Counted from the stretch's first letter, positions 8,543 to 18,870 are shown. The stretch is 64,000 nt of DNA from Herbaspirillum frisingense GSF30 (GCF_000300975.2 NZ_AEEC02000005.1:124001-188000); one strand, 5' to 3'. Notes: generated by a model from the sequence alone, not told the origin. Translations and numbers: made by a program.

Positions 8543-10425
8543 GCGCCCTCCCCCCGTCCGCGCCAGCCGCGCAAGGCACCCACGATCCCGCCCGGGAAGA
8601 GCAGGACCAGCAACAGGATCACCCCGCCCAGCAAGGCGCGCCAGTAATCGGTCTCGCGTGCCACCAGATCCTGCAGCCAGACGAACAGCGAAGCGCCGAG
8701 CAAGGGTCCGAGCAGGCTCTGCACGCCGCCCAGCAGCACCATCACCAGCCCATCGACCGAGCGTCCCACACTGGCCACCTCGGGAGAAATGCTGCCCTTG
8801 GAAAACGCGAACAGCACGCCCGCCAGGCCGCAGAACAGACCGGCCACGGCAAAGCCGCCCCACTGCAGGGCGCGCACATCCATGCCCAGCGCCTCGGCCC
8901 GCACCGGGGCGTCGCGGGCGGCGCGCAGGGCCAGGCCGAATGGCGCCTGCACCACGCGTCGCAACAGGTATACGCCCAGCGCGGCGCAGGCCAGCGCCAG
9001 GTAGTAATACGCCACGGGGGAAGCCAGCGCCTCGCCCGGGCGCAGACCGACCAGGCCATTGCTGCCGCCGGTCAGGTCATCCCACTGGAAGATGCCGGCC
9101 CAGACGATCTGCGCAAAGGCCAGCGTGAGCATGGCCAGGTATACGCCAGACAGACGCACGCAGAACCAGCCGAACAACAGGGCGGCCAGCATCGCCGTCA
9201 GCGCGCCGCTGAGCATCGCCAGCGGCAGCGGCCACTGCAGGCGCAGCGAGACCAGCGCGGCGGCGTAGGCACCCAGGCCGAAATAGGCGGCATGACCGAA
9301 GGACACCATGCCCCCCGGCCCCATCAGGAAATGCAGACTGGCGGCGAACAGCACGGCGATCAGGATTTCCACCATCAATACCGGCAGATAGGGGAAGCGC
9401 CCCGCCAACAGCGGCAGGGCCAGCAGCAACAGCAGCGATGCCAGCCCGGCCAGGCGCGCAACGCGCCCACCTGCTTCCAGCGGCGCGGCATGGGCCGCCG
9501 CCACGCGCACCGCCGCCAGCGGCTTGCCGAACAGACCCCAGGGGCGCAGCACGAGGATCACGGCCATCACCAGAAATTCGACCACCAGCGTCAGCCGCGA
9601 AAGGGAGAGGTCGAAGCCGAAGACCGAGACGTTGCCCACGGCGATACAGAGGGCCTTGACTTCGGCGATCAGCACCGCGGCCGCGAAAGCACCGCCGATG
9701 GAGCCCATGCCGCCGACCACCACCACCACGAAGGCGTTGCCGATGGTGTCCAGGTCCAGGGCCAGGTTGGCCGGCATGCGCGGCCCCTGCAGCGCGCCAC
9801 CGAGGCCGGCCAGGAAGCAGCCCAGGGCGAATACGGCGGTAAACAGCCAGGCCTGGTTCACGCCCAGTGCGCCCAGCATTTCACGGTCCTGGGTGGCGGC
9901 GCGGATCAATGTGCCCCAGCGGGTGCGGTTGAGCAGCAGCCACAGCAGCGCCAGCACCAGCGGGCCGATGAAGATCAGCAGCAGGTCGTATTGCGGCAGG
10001 CGCCGTCCCAGCAATGGCACGGCCCCGCCCAGGCCCGGGGCACGCGGGCCGAACAGGTCTTCCGGGCCCCAATACCAGAGGGCGGCGTCCTTGATCACCA
10101 GCACCAGCGCAAAGGTGGCCAGCAGCTGGAACAGCTCAGGCGCGCGATAGATCCGCCGCAGCACCACGACCTCCACCAGCGCGCCGAGTGCTGCCACGAT
10201 CAGGGCCGACAGCAGGACCGCGCCCCAGAAGCCGAGTGCGCTCGCGCCCAGCCGCTCCACCAGGCTATAGGCCAGGTACAGGCCCAGCATGTAGAACGAA
10301 CCATGGGCGAAGTTGACGATGCGGGTGACGCCGAAGATCAGCGACAGGCCGACGGCCACCAGGAACAGCGCGGAGGCATCGGCCAGGCCATTGACCATCT
10401 GCACGGTGAGACTGGCCAGAGTCAT
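8539..10425 (-). CDS. Fused LivH-LivM permease of a Liv-type ABC importer
   Basis: A single 628-residue membrane protein that joins what are usually two permease genes. The N-terminal ~290 residues are LivH-like ([34 protein letters not shown]), and from about 310 on the protein is LivM-like ([51 protein letters not shown]). The junction contains an Ala-rich linker followed by a hydrophobic helix. The frame is open throughout, so this is a real fusion rather than a missed stop. It sits between the binding-protein gene (45 bases upstream) and livG (4-base overlap). Fusions of this kind are known in some Liv/urea-type systems. Confidence 0.92.
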   Translation of the reverse strand: MTLASLTVQMVNGLADASALFLVAVGLSLIFGVTRIVNFAHGSFYMLGLYLAYSLVERLGASALGFWGAVLLSALIVAALGALVEVVVLRRIYRAPELFQLLATFALVLVIKDAALWYWGPEDLFGPRAPGLGGAVPLLGRRLPQYDLLLIFIGPLVLALLWLLLNRTRWGTLIRAATQDREMLGALGVNQAWLFTAVFALGCFLAGLGGALQGPRMPANLALDLDTIGNAFVVVVVGGMGSIGGAFAAAVLIAEVKALCIAVGNVSVFGFDLSLSRLTLVVEFLVMAVILVLRPWGLFGKPLAAVRVAAAHAAPLEAGGRVARLAGLASLLLLLALPLLAGRFPYLPVLMVEILIAVLFAASLHFLMGPGGMVSFGHAAYFGLGAYAAALVSLRLQWPLPLAMLSGALTAMLAALLFGWFCVRLSGVYLAMLTLAFAQIVWAGIFQWDDLTGGSNGLVGLRPGEALASPVAYYYLALACAALGVYLLRRVVQAPFGLALRAARDAPVRAEALGMDVRALQWGGFAVAGLFCGLAGVLFAFSKGSISPEVASVGRSVDGLVMVLLGGVQSLLGPLLGASLFVWLQDLVARETDYWRALLGGVILLLVLLFPGGIVGALRGWRGRGEGA

Positions 10426-10470
10426 GGCGTCACGCGCGGTCGCCGGAAGGGAAGATCACCACGACGACAC

Positions 10471-11709
10471 TCAATCGGCCGGGCGCAGTTTCCTGACCTC
10501 GTCGTCGGGCAATTGCAGGCTGGCGCCGTCAACGTAGCTGAAGCTGGTCATGACGCCCTTGCCATCCTTGATGCCGGTGCGACCGACGAAGGCGCCCAGG
10601 GTGGACTGGTGGTCCTGCGGGCGATAGACGATGCTGGCCACCGGGGTGTCGACCTTCAGGCCGGAGAAGGCGGCGGCAAGCTTGTCGGCATCGGTGCTGC
10701 CGGCCTTCCTGATGCCGGCCGCGATCGACATCAGGGCGCTGTAGCCGACCAGTGAGCCGTTACGGGGGTAGTCATTGAATTTCTTGCGGTAGGCTTCGAC
10801 GAACTTCTTGTGCTCGGGCGTGTTGATGGCGTACCAGGGATAGCCGGTGACGATCCAGTTCTGCGGGGCTTCGTTCTTCAGCGGGTCCAGGTATTCCGGC
10901 TCGCCGGTCAACAATGACACCACTTCCACATGATCGAACAGGCCGCGGGTATTGCCTTCCCGCACGAACTTGCCGAGGTCGGCCGCGAACAGTGCATTGA
11001 AGATGGCATCGGGCTTGGCGTCCGCCAGGGCCTGGGTCACTGCACCGGCATCGATCTTGCCCAGCGGCGGCGCCTGTTCGACCACGAACTCCACATCGGG
11101 CTGGGCCTGCTTCATGAGGGTCTTGAAGCTGGCCACGGCCGACTGGCCGTATTCATAGTTGGGGTAGACGATGGCCCAGCGCTTCTTTTTCAGCTTGACG
11201 GCTTCTTTGACCACCGAGGCCACCAGCATGTAGGTGGAGGGGCGCAGGCGGTAGGTGTACTTGTTGCCGTTCTGCCAGACGATCTTGTCGGTCAGCGGTT
11301 CGGCGGCGAGGAAGAATACCTTGTGCTGGCGGGCGTAATCGGTCAGCGCCAGGCCGGTGTTGGAGAGGAAGCCGCCAAACAGCAAGGCCACCCGCTCGCG
11401 GGCCATCAATTCCTCGGCCACCCGCACGGAGTCGCCGGGGTTGCCGTTGTCGTCGCGGGCGATCACTTCCAGCTTCTTGCCCAGCACGCCACCGGCGGCA
11501 TTGACTTCATCGAGGGCCATTTCCCAGCCCCGACGGTAGGGCTCCAGGAAGGCCGGTTGCGCCTTGTAGCTATTGATCTCGCCAATCCTGATGGTCTCCT
11601 GGGCGCTGGCGGTGACGGTGGCACTGGCGCCGGCCAGGGACAGGATGGCGGCACTGGCCGCCCACAGGATGTTGCGCTGGAAGTCGAACTGGAAGTTGAA
11701 CTGTTTCAC
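10471..11709 (-). CDS. Periplasmic substrate-binding protein of the Liv-type importer
   Basis: A 412-residue type I periplasmic binding protein, first gene of the leftward transporter operon. An N-terminal signal sequence (hydrophobic segment about residues 14-32, cleavage probably after TASAQ) precedes IRIGEINSYKAQ, EVNAAGGVLGKKLEVIARDD and LLFGGFLSNTGLALTDYA, typical of LivJ/AmiC-like proteins. The start is GTG at 11709, since AAAGGGA lies six bases upstream; no in-frame ATG fits. A longer upstream frame crosses the regA end and is not credible. The ligand is unknown; amides, urea derivatives or branched-chain amino acids are possible. Confidence 0.9.
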   Translation of the reverse strand: MKQFNFQFDFQRNILWAASAAILSLAGASATVTASAQETIRIGEINSYKAQPAFLEPYRRGWEMALDEVNAAGGVLGKKLEVIARDDNGNPGDSVRVAEELMARERVALLFGGFLSNTGLALTDYARQHKVFFLAAEPLTDKIVWQNGNKYTYRLRPSTYMLVASVVKEAVKLKKKRWAIVYPNYEYGQSAVASFKTLMKQAQPDVEFVVEQAPPLGKIDAGAVTQALADAKPDAIFNALFAADLGKFVREGNTRGLFDHVEVVSLLTGEPEYLDPLKNEAPQNWIVTGYPWYAINTPEHKKFVEAYRKKFNDYPRNGSLVGYSALMSIAAGIRKAGSTDADKLAAAFSGLKVDTPVASIVYRPQDHQSTLGAFVGRTGIKDGKGVMTSFSYVDGASLQLPDDEVRKLRPAD

Positions 11710-11836
11710 GTCATTCCCTTTTGATGAGATGGCCTTGCCTGGTCTGCGGGCGCCATGATAACCACTGCTGCCCTGGTCTGGCGCTGCCTGGGTAGCTGCT
11801 TGAATGCTTGCTGATGCTTGCTGATGCTTACTTGGC

Positions 11837-12373
11837 TTACTTGACCCGCTGCTTCTCCAGCTTGCGCGCCAGGGTACGGCGATGCATGCCGAGTCGGCGG
11901 GCGGTTTCGGAGATGTTGAAATCGGTCTCCACCAGCACCTCGTGGATGCGCTCCCATTCCAGGGTCTTGATGGAGGTGGCGCGGGCCGGCAATTCAACTT
12001 CGGAGGCGCCGGCCACGTGGCCGAAGGCGGCTTCGATGTCGTCGGTATTGGAGGGCTTGGCGAGGTACTGGCAGGCGCCCAGCTTGATGGCTTCCACCGC
12101 CGTGGTGATGCTGGCAAATCCGGTGAGGACCACGATCAGCATGTTCTCGTCGTGGGCATGCAGCATCTGCACGCAGGCCAGGCCGGAGGCATTGCCACCG
12201 AGCTTCAGGTCGACCACGGCATAGCCGGGCTGGTGTTCCTTGAGATGAGCCGCCGCCTCTTCCTGGCTGGCGGCGAGCAATACGGTGTAGCCACGGCGCT
12301 CGAAGGAGCGCCCCAAGGTGCGTGCGAAGGCGGCATCGTCCTCGATGATCAGGAGCAGGCGATCAGCCGGCAT
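11837..12373 (-). CDS. regA: RegA/PrrA-family response regulator
   Basis: A 178-residue redox response regulator. Receiver domain: LLLIIEDDAAFARTL, phosphoacceptor aspartate in YAVVDLKLGGNASGL, threonine in VVLTGFASITTAVEA, lysine in YLAKPSN. The C-terminal Fis-type helix-turn-helix reads NISETARRLGMHRRTLARKL, the near-invariant RegA/ActR/PrrA DNA-recognition motif. The ATG at 12373 is preferred because AGGGA lies six bases before it; the ATG two codons earlier (12379) directly abuts that sequence. It follows regB by about 140 bases in the same direction. RegA proteins control terminal oxidases and redox metabolism, consistent with the cyo genes upstream. Confidence 0.93.
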   Translation of the reverse strand: MPADRLLLIIEDDAAFARTLGRSFERRGYTVLLAASQEEAAAHLKEHQPGYAVVDLKLGGNASGLACVQMLHAHDENMLIVVLTGFASITTAVEAIKLGACQYLAKPSNTDDIEAAFGHVAGASEVELPARATSIKTLEWERIHEVLVETDFNISETARRLGMHRRTLARKLEKQRVK

Positions 12374-12515
12374 GTACATTCCCTATTTCTTCTATCTGCT
12401 TTCCCAGGGCGCTATTGTATGTCGAGACGGCGCCCGGCATGGCAGCGAGCAAAAGAAAAAGGAATGATGGCAGTCAAACGCCCGGCGGGCGCGGCTTGCG
12501 GCACATTGCGGCACA

Positions 12516-13898
12516 TCAAGCGCCGGTCGGAAAATCCGGTGCCACACTGCCCGGCGCAACCTCGGGCGGGCTTTCCAGGCTGATGGCCGACAGCGGCAGC
12601 TCCAGCGTGACACAGGCACCCCCACCACTGCGATGGCTGGCCCAGACGCGTCCGCCCAGCTTGCGCGCGACGTTGACCACGAAGAAAAGGCCCAGACCAC
12701 GACCCGGCTTGCCCTTGGTCGACTGGTAGGGCTTGCCGATCTGGTTGATCATCCACTCCGGGAAGCCCGGCCCCTGGTCGGTCACTTCCATCAACAGCAG
12801 ATCGCCCTCGCGCCTGACTTCCAGCGCCAGCCAGTGCGGCGAGACCTCGAAGGCATTGTCCAGTACGTTGCCCAGCATCTGCTTGATGGCCGAGTCGAAG
12901 GCTACCGGCACATCCTGCTCGATCAGGTTGCGGTACTGGAATACCTCCACCGGGCGCGTCTTGCGCCAGTCCTCGGCCACGCTGTCGAGGAAGGTGTTGA
13001 GGGTGGTCTTGATCGAGGATTCGCCACGGGCCTGACCCGCCGAGAGCAGCACGCCGCTAACGATGGATTTGCAGCGCTGCAGCTGGGCTTCCATTTCGGC
13101 GATGTCGTCCAGCATGTCCGGGCGCTGGCTGATCTCGGGCATGCGCTTCCAGTCGCCGAGGATGACCGAGACGGTCGCCAGCGGCGTGCCCAGTTCATGG
13201 GCGGCGCCGGAGGCCAGCAAGCCCATGCGCACGATGTGGTCTTCCTCGGCGGCACGCTGGCGCAGGTCAGCCAGCAAGGCGTCGCCGGCACGCAGGTTGC
13301 TGCTGATGCGGGTGATGAAGAACACCATCAGGCCGGCATTGAGCAGGAAGCAGATCAGGGTACCTTCCACATACAGGCTCAGCAGGCCGGCATTGTGGTC
13401 CGGCGGCAGGGCCAGCGGTTCGGAAAACAGCGCCAGCCCGGCCAGGCAGACCATGGTGACACCGACGATGGCCCAGCTCGACCAGGGCTTCAGGAGCACG
13501 GCCGAGAGGATGATCTGCATCAGGTAGAGGAAGGCGAAGGGATTGGTGATGCCGCCGCTCAGATAGAGCTGGAAGGTCAGCACCGCCACATCCACCAGCA
13601 AGGCCAGGAACAGTTCGGCGTTGGTGGCGATGCGCCGTTCATGCCAGCGCAGGTGGCTGGCGATGTTGAAGGCGATCAGGCAGGACAGCACCTCCAGCAT
13701 GTGCGGCAGCGGCAGGTGCAGGTCGAACACCAGCACCACGAAGGCGATGGTGGACACCTGCCCCAGCACCGCCAGCCAGCGCAGCTGGATCAGCAGCAGC
13801 ATGTTCTGGTGGCCGGCCGGGTTCTGCTCCCCCTGGCGCAGGCGCTGCCAGCGCTCGCGCAGGGTCTTGCGCTTGGCGAAGGTGTCGGCGGCGGTCAT
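12516..13898 (-). CDS. regB: RegB/PrrB-family redox sensor histidine kinase
   Basis: A 460-residue inner-membrane kinase with about six N-terminal membrane helices and the RegB quinone-sensing motif GGITNPF. The kinase core has the phosphoacceptor histidine in GAAHELGTPLAT, an asparagine box in MLGNVLDNAFEVSP, DQGPGFPEWM and GRGLGLFFV. Forty-two residues after the phosphohistidine lies a cysteine in QLQRCKSIV, matching the position of the redox-active cysteine described for Rhodobacter RegB. It begins 5 bases after the SURF1 stop, so it is probably co-transcribed with cyoABCD-surf1. Confidence 0.94.
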   Translation of the reverse strand: MTAADTFAKRKTLRERWQRLRQGEQNPAGHQNMLLLIQLRWLAVLGQVSTIAFVVLVFDLHLPLPHMLEVLSCLIAFNIASHLRWHERRIATNAELFLALLVDVAVLTFQLYLSGGITNPFAFLYLMQIILSAVLLKPWSSWAIVGVTMVCLAGLALFSEPLALPPDHNAGLLSLYVEGTLICFLLNAGLMVFFITRISSNLRAGDALLADLRQRAAEEDHIVRMGLLASGAAHELGTPLATVSVILGDWKRMPEISQRPDMLDDIAEMEAQLQRCKSIVSGVLLSAGQARGESSIKTTLNTFLDSVAEDWRKTRPVEVFQYRNLIEQDVPVAFDSAIKQMLGNVLDNAFEVSPHWLALEVRREGDLLLMEVTDQGPGFPEWMINQIGKPYQSTKGKPGRGLGLFFVVNVARKLGGRVWASHRSGGGACVTLELPLSAISLESPPEVAPGSVAPDFPTGA

Positions 13899-13903
13899 GC
13901 GTG

Positions 13904-14749
13904 TCAGCCCTTGGAGCGGGCTTCCTGGATGCGCTGGCGCCAGCGGCGCTCATCGCGGATCACCCAGTAGCCTGCGCCCAGCGACATCAGGGCCAGGGCA
14001 TACCAGGTCAGGGCGTAGACCAGGTGGCTGTTGTGGAAGGCGATGACGGTCAGGCCACCGACCGGTTTCTGCGCGTCCGGTGCCACGGCGGCGTTGGCTT
14101 CGGCCGAAGGCTTGTCGGCATCCACGAAGTACGGCGCCACACCCGACAGGCCACGCGCCTGGGCGATGGCCTTGACGTCGCGTGAATACCAGCGATTCTG
14201 GGCTGCGTCATTGCTGCGCAGGAAACCACCACCCTGCTCGCTCATGCGCAGTAGCCCGACTACTTGTGTGCTCTGGCCGGCCGGTGCATCGGCCAGGCCG
14301 TTGGCATCCAGCTTGAGCGGCGAGACGTTGACAAAGCCGCGATTGACCAGGACCAGCGTGCCATCGGCCAGCTGCAAGGGCGTCAGCAGCCACGCACCGC
14401 TGCCCAGGTCGGTGCTGGCCTGCACGGCCACGGTCTGGCTGTAGAGGTAGCGGCCGGACAGGCTTACGCGGCGATATTCGTCACGTTCGGCCGAGACCTG
14501 CGGCCATTCCTGGGGGCCAGGGGCGGGCACGGGTGCAGCATGCACGCGGGCATCGACCTTGGCGATCAGGTCCAGCTTCCATTGCAGGCGGTAGACCTGC
14601 CAGCTTCCCAGCGCGGCGAAGACCAGAAAGAAAAATCCCGCCAAAAGGGTCAGCAACAGCAGGCTGGCCTTTGTGCGGGATACCGGAGCGGCTTGCGCCG
14701 CTCCGTTTTCTTTGCCCTGCTTCACGCCTTGATTCGGCGTCGGGCTCAT
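13904..14749 (-). CDS. SURF1-family oxidase assembly protein
   Basis: A 281-residue SURF1/Shy1 family protein with two membrane helices, one near residues 30-50 (LLLLTLLAGFFFLVFAALGSWQ) and one near the C-terminus (LVYALTWYALALMSLGAGYWVI), enclosing a periplasmic domain. Family signs are GSWQVYRLQWK, VSLSGRYL, LLTPLQLADG and VNRGFV. SURF1 proteins help heme a/o insertion into heme-copper oxidases. The ATG at 14749 overlaps the cyoD stop by ATGA. A SURF1 gene, rather than the heme o synthase cyoE, follows cyoD here. The SURF1 annotation is secure; its exact role with a bo3 oxidase is inferred. Confidence 0.92.
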   Translation of the reverse strand: MSPTPNQGVKQGKENGAAQAAPVSRTKASLLLLTLLAGFFFLVFAALGSWQVYRLQWKLDLIAKVDARVHAAPVPAPGPQEWPQVSAERDEYRRVSLSGRYLYSQTVAVQASTDLGSGAWLLTPLQLADGTLVLVNRGFVNVSPLKLDANGLADAPAGQSTQVVGLLRMSEQGGGFLRSNDAAQNRWYSRDVKAIAQARGLSGVAPYFVDADKPSAEANAAVAPDAQKPVGGLTVIAFHNSHLVYALTWYALALMSLGAGYWVIRDERRWRQRIQEARSKG

Positions 14750-15222
14750 TTCGATTGGGCTGCGCCGTGTTGCATACCCTGCATGCCCTGCATCGATTGC
14801 GGGACAGTTTCGGTCGGCATGTTTTCCGGCGACATGGTCGGCATCATGTTGTGGTTCAGGTGATACATGACCCACAGCGAACCGGACAGGGTGATGACCA
14901 CGATGACGATGGTGAAGATCATCGCCAGCATGTTCCATCCACCTTCGGACTTGCCGTTCATGTGCAGGAAGTACTTGATGTGCACCACGATCTGCACGGC
15001 CGCGAAGGCCAGCAGCACGATGCCCAGCGTGGCCGAGCTGGAGATGGACTTGTTCATCACCATCCAGAACGGGATCGCGGTCAGGATCACGGCCAGCACG
15101 AAGCCGGTGACGTAATCCTTCATCGTGCCGTGGGCGGCGTGGTCGCCATGACCATGACCGTGGCCATGGTCATCGTGGTGGCCCATCGGACGGGCCGGGT
15201 GTTCTTGGTGGCCGCGGCTCAT
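14746..15222 (-). CDS. cyoD: Cytochrome bo3 ubiquinol oxidase subunit IV with His- and Met-rich tails
   Basis: A 158-residue subunit IV of the heme-copper quinol oxidase. The core has three membrane helices, beginning [19 protein letters not shown], with the family segment [14 protein letters not shown] and a final helix near [14 protein letters not shown]. coli CyoD is about 109 residues. The extra length comes from an N-terminal histidine-rich stretch (residues ~8-36, with [15 protein letters not shown]) and a C-terminal methionine-rich tail ([14 protein letters not shown], then repeated MQGMQGMQH). Such composition is typical of copper-handling segments. The ATG at 15222 overlaps the cyoC stop. 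Confidence 0.92.
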   Translation of the reverse strand: MSRGHQEHPARPMGHHDDHGHGHGHGDHAAHGTMKDYVTGFVLAVILTAIPFWMVMNKSISSSATLGIVLLAFAAVQIVVHIKYFLHMNGKSEGGWNMLAMIFTIVIVVITLSGSLWVMYHLNHNMMPTMSPENMPTETVPQSMQGMQGMQHGAAQSK

Positions 15223-15845
15223 GGCAGGACTCCCATCAGATAGACAAAGGTGAAGACACCGATCCAGACCACGTCCAGGAAGTGCCAGAACATCGACAGG
15301 CACATCAGACGACGGCCGTTGGCTTCGGTCAGACCATGCTTGTTGATCTGGAACAGCAGCACGATCAGCCAGATGATGCCGAAGGTGACGTGCAGACCGT
15401 GGGTACCGACCAGGGCGAAGAACGAGGTCAGGAAACCGCTGCGGGTCGGGCCGGCGCCTTCGTGGATCAGGTGCAGGAACTCATACAGCTCGAAGTAGAT
15501 GAAGCCGGCACCCAGCAGACCGGTGATGACCAGCCAGATGATGGTGTTCTGCTGCTTCTTGGCCTGCATGGCCAGCATGGCGAAACCGTAGGTGATCGAC
15601 GACAGCAGCAGCAGCGCGGTGTTCAGCGCCACCAGCGGCAGGTCGAACAGCTCGGCGCCGGTCGGGCCGCCTGCGTAGTTGCGGCCGAGCACGGCATAGC
15701 ACGCAAACAGGCAGGCGAAGATCAGGCAATCGCTCATCAGGTAGATCCAGAAGCCCAGCAGGGTGCCGTTCTCCGGATGGTGATGGCGGACGAAATAGCG
15801 CGAGCTAGGCGTCGCGTCGGCCGTGTGGTTGATTGCTTCAGACAT
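15219..15845 (-). CDS. cyoC: Cytochrome bo3 ubiquinol oxidase subunit III
   Basis: A 208-residue five-helix subunit III of the quinol oxidase. Seen: [20 protein letters not shown], the conserved glutamate region [32 protein letters not shown] and [19 protein letters not shown], all typical of CyoC. Histidines in [12 protein letters not shown] precede the first helix. It overlaps cyoB by 8 bases and cyoD by 4 bases, so the four cyo genes are translationally linked. Confidence 0.97.
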   Translation of the reverse strand: MSEAINHTADATPSSRYFVRHHHPENGTLLGFWIYLMSDCLIFACLFACYAVLGRNYAGGPTGAELFDLPLVALNTALLLLSSITYGFAMLAMQAKKQQNTIIWLVITGLLGAGFIYFELYEFLHLIHEGAGPTRSGFLTSFFALVGTHGLHVTFGIIWLIVLLFQINKHGLTEANGRRLMCLSMFWHFLDVVWIGVFTFVYLMGVLP

Positions 15846-17841
15846 GGCTATTCAACAGACGTGTGCGCTCTGCTTCGACACGGACGACTTCGTCGGCCGG
15901 GATGTAGTAGTCGCGGTTGTAATTAAAGGTGTGGATGATGGTGGCGGCAACCAGTACGACGAAGATTGCCACGGCCGGCAGCCACATGTGCCAGATCAGG
16001 GTGAAGCCCAGCACTGCCGACAGCGCAGCGATGATGAAGCCGGCACCGGTGTTCTTGGGCATGTGGATTTCCACGAAGTCACCCAGCGGACGCTGATACT
16101 TGTTCTTCTTCATGTCAGCCCAGGCGTCGTTGTCATGCACGACCGGGGTGAAGGCGAAGTTGTAGACAGGCGGCGGCGAGGAAGTCGACCATTCCAGGGT
16201 ACGGGCATCCCACGGGTCGCCGGTGACGTCGGCCAGCTTCTTGCGATCGCGGATGGAGACGGCGATCTGCATGATGAAGGAACCGATGCCCAGAGCGATC
16301 AGACCTGCACCCAGTGCAGCGACCACGAACCAGATCTGCAGCGACGGGTCGTCGAAGTGGCTCATGCGACGGGTCACGCCCATCAGGCCCAGCACGTACA
16401 GCGGCATGAAGGCCAGGTAGAAGCCCACGAACCAGAACCAGAACGAGCACTTGCCCCAGAACTGGTTCAGCTTGAAGCCGAAGGCCTTCGGGAACCAGAA
16501 GTTGATGCCGGCGAACATGCCGAACACCACGCCACCGATGATGACGTTGTGGAAGTGAGCGATCAGGAACAGCGAGTTGTGCAGCACGAAGTCGGCAGGG
16601 GGAACGGCCAGCAGAACGCCTGTCATGCCACCGATGACGAAGGTGATCATGAAGCCGATGGTCCACAGCATCGGCACTTCGAAGCGGATGCGGCCACGGT
16701 ACATCGTGAAGAGCCAGTTGAAGATCTTGGCACCGGTCGGGATCGAGATGATCATCGTGGTGATGCCGAAGAACGAGTTCACGCTGGCGCCCGAACCCAT
16801 GGTGAAGAAGTGGTGCAGCCACACCAGGTAGGACAGGATGGTGATCACCACGGTCGCATAGACCATGGAGGTGTAGCCGAACAGACGCTTGCCGCTGAAG
16901 GTCGAGACGATTTCAGAGAACACGCCGAAGGCCGGCAGCACCAGGATGTAGACCTCGGGGTGGCCCCAGATCCAGATCAGGTTCACGTACATCATGGCGT
17001 TGCCGCCCATGTCGTTGGTGAAGAAGTTGGTGCCGAAGACGCGGTCCAGCGACAGCATGGCCAGCACGGCGGTCAGCACCGGGAAGGCTGCCACGATCAA
17101 GACGTTGGTACAGAGCGAGGTCCAGGTGAAGACCGGCATCTTCATCATGTTCATGCCCGGGGCGCGCATCTTGACGATGGTCACCACCAGGTTGATGCCG
17201 GAAAGTAGTGTCCCTACCCCGGCCACCTGCAAGGCCCAGATGTAGTAGTCCACCCCCACGTCAGGGCTGTACAGGATGCCCGACAGCGGCGGGTAGGCCA
17301 GCCAGCCGGTGCGGGCGAATTCGCCCACGAACAGCGAGGCCATCACCAGCAGTGCGCCGAAGGTGGTCATCCAGAAGCTGAAGTTGTTCAGGAACGGGAA
17401 GGCCACGTCGCGCGCACCGATCTGCAGGGGCACGACGTAGTTCATCAGACCGGTCACCAGGGGCATGGCCACGAAGAAGATCATGATCACGCCGTGGGCG
17501 GTGAACACCTGGTCATAGTGGTGCGGCGGCAGGAAGCCGGCGTTGTCGCCGAAGGCGATGGCCTGCTGTGCGCGCATCATCACCGCATCGGCAAAGCCAC
17601 GCAGCAGCATGACGATGGCCAGCACGATGTACATGATGCCGATGCGCTTGTGGTCGATACTGGTGAACCAGTCGCGCCACAGCATGCCCCACAGGCGATA
17701 TTTGGTGAGCAGGCCCAGTACCACTATGCCGCCCAGCGCCACCATGGCGAAGGTACCGATCAGGATCGGCTCATGGTATGGAATCGCTTCCAGACTGAGG
17801 CGACCGAAGATCAGCTTTATCAGGTCAAAATTGTCAGACAT
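15838..17841 (-). CDS. cyoB: Cytochrome bo3 ubiquinol oxidase subunit I
   Basis: The 667-residue catalytic subunit holding heme b, heme o3 and CuB in the inner membrane. Visible catalytic elements: the low-spin heme ligand histidine in [11 protein letters not shown], the CuB/cross-linked tyrosine motif [15 protein letters not shown], the two CuB histidines in WLHHFFTMG, and the high-spin and low-spin heme histidines in [11 protein letters not shown]. The quinol-oxidase-specific N-terminal extension and C-terminal helices are present, so length fits CyoB rather than cytochrome c oxidase. GGGGAAG precedes the ATG at 17841. Confidence 0.98.
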   Translation of the reverse strand: MSDNFDLIKLIFGRLSLEAIPYHEPILIGTFAMVALGGIVVLGLLTKYRLWGMLWRDWFTSIDHKRIGIMYIVLAIVMLLRGFADAVMMRAQQAIAFGDNAGFLPPHHYDQVFTAHGVIMIFFVAMPLVTGLMNYVVPLQIGARDVAFPFLNNFSFWMTTFGALLVMASLFVGEFARTGWLAYPPLSGILYSPDVGVDYYIWALQVAGVGTLLSGINLVVTIVKMRAPGMNMMKMPVFTWTSLCTNVLIVAAFPVLTAVLAMLSLDRVFGTNFFTNDMGGNAMMYVNLIWIWGHPEVYILVLPAFGVFSEIVSTFSGKRLFGYTSMVYATVVITILSYLVWLHHFFTMGSGASVNSFFGITTMIISIPTGAKIFNWLFTMYRGRIRFEVPMLWTIGFMITFVIGGMTGVLLAVPPADFVLHNSLFLIAHFHNVIIGGVVFGMFAGINFWFPKAFGFKLNQFWGKCSFWFWFVGFYLAFMPLYVLGLMGVTRRMSHFDDPSLQIWFVVAALGAGLIALGIGSFIMQIAVSIRDRKKLADVTGDPWDARTLEWSTSSPPPVYNFAFTPVVHDNDAWADMKKNKYQRPLGDFVEIHMPKNTGAGFIIAALSAVLGFTLIWHMWLPAVAIFVVLVAATIIHTFNYNRDYYIPADEVVRVEAERTRLLNSHV

Positions 17842-17917
17842 CTTTACTTCCCGGGGAAAAAGGAAATTGGGGCGCAGCGGTGTTCTGCTGCGCTGATACG
17901 GCTACCAGGCAAGGAAA

Positions 17918-18850
17918 TCATTCAGCCTTTTGCTGGCCCGGTTTCACGTTCAGGTCGGTGGCCATCATCTTGTCCATGCAAACCGTGTTGGCAGCCACGC
18001 AGCGGTTCACGATGGCGTGGAACAGGTTCGGCTCGACGCTGCCGATCAGGCGGGCAGGATCGCGCTCGCTGGGCTGTTCCAGTTTCAGGTACTCGGCACG
18101 GTCCAGCTTGCTGGAGTCAGCCTTGGCCTTCTGCACCCAGGCGTCGAAGCCAGCCTGGTCCAGGCCGTGGAACTTGAAGCGCATGTGCGAGAAGCCGGCG
18201 CCGCTGTAGTTGGCGGAGAAACCGTCGTACTCGCCGGCCTTGTTGATGACCGCGTGCAGCTTGGTTTCCATGCTCGGCATGGCGTAGATCTGGCCGGCCA
18301 ATGCAGGGATGTAGAAGGAATTCATCACATTGGACGCAGTAATCTTGAACTGGATGGGAACATCCACCGGCGCGGCCAACTCATTGACAGTAGCGATGCC
18401 TTGTTCCGGATAGATGAACAGCCACTTCCAGTCCAGCGCCACCACTTCCACCACCAGCGGCTTGACCTGCGGAGCCAGCGGACGCTCGGCGTCGATACGC
18501 GAGAGCGGACGGTACGGGTCCAGGGTGTGGGTGGTGATCCAGGTCAACAGGCCCAGGGCGATGATGATCAGCAGGGGGGCACCCCAGATGACCAGCTCCA
18601 GACGGGTCGAGTGATCCCAGTCCGGCTCGTAGGGAGCAGAAGTGTTGCTCTTGCGATAACGCCATGCGAACAGCAGCGTCAGGATGATCACCGGAACGAT
18701 GATGAGCAACATCAAGGCGGTCGAGATGACGATCAGGCGCGCTTGCTGGTTAGCGATGTCGCCGGAAGGATTCATCACGACGGTGTTGCACCCAGCCAAC
18801 AAAAGCGCAGGAAGCAGGAGCAATCCGCGACGAAGGATTTGAGAAACCAT
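17918..18850 (-). CDS. cyoA: Cytochrome bo3 ubiquinol oxidase subunit II
   Basis: A 310-residue lipoprotein subunit II. The signal peptide ends in the lipobox LLAGC (cysteine at about 21), followed by two membrane helices and a periplasmic cupredoxin-fold domain. VEVVALDWKWLFIYPEQGIATVNEL and NSFYIPALAGQIYAMPSM are typical of quinol oxidases; the CuA ligands of cytochrome c oxidases are absent, so the electron donor is ubiquinol. It is the first gene of the leftward oxidase operon, divergent from an MFS gene. Confidence 0.97.
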   Translation of the reverse strand: MVSQILRRGLLLLPALLLAGCNTVVMNPSGDIANQQARLIVISTALMLLIIVPVIILTLLFAWRYRKSNTSAPYEPDWDHSTRLELVIWGAPLLIIIALGLLTWITTHTLDPYRPLSRIDAERPLAPQVKPLVVEVVALDWKWLFIYPEQGIATVNELAAPVDVPIQFKITASNVMNSFYIPALAGQIYAMPSMETKLHAVINKAGEYDGFSANYSGAGFSHMRFKFHGLDQAGFDAWVQKAKADSSKLDRAEYLKLEQPSERDPARLIGSVEPNLFHAIVNRCVAANTVCMDKMMATDLNVKPGQQKAE

Positions 18851-18870
18851 GAAGGAAAATTCCAGTCGTA

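Noticed and set aside
9292-10755. Long open frames antisense to the Liv permease and binding protein.
   Set aside because: Gln/His/Arg-rich, no recognisable domain, and fully covered by the Liv genes.
11806-11830. Short direct repeat of GCTTGCTGAT just beyond regA.
   Set aside because: Only about two and a half copies, no hairpin and no sign of a mobile element or array.
12633-13970. 445-codon frame antisense to regB, and a 461-codon frame antisense to cyoB (15823-17208).
   Set aside because: Both oppose genes with invariant catalytic motifs and show shadow composition.
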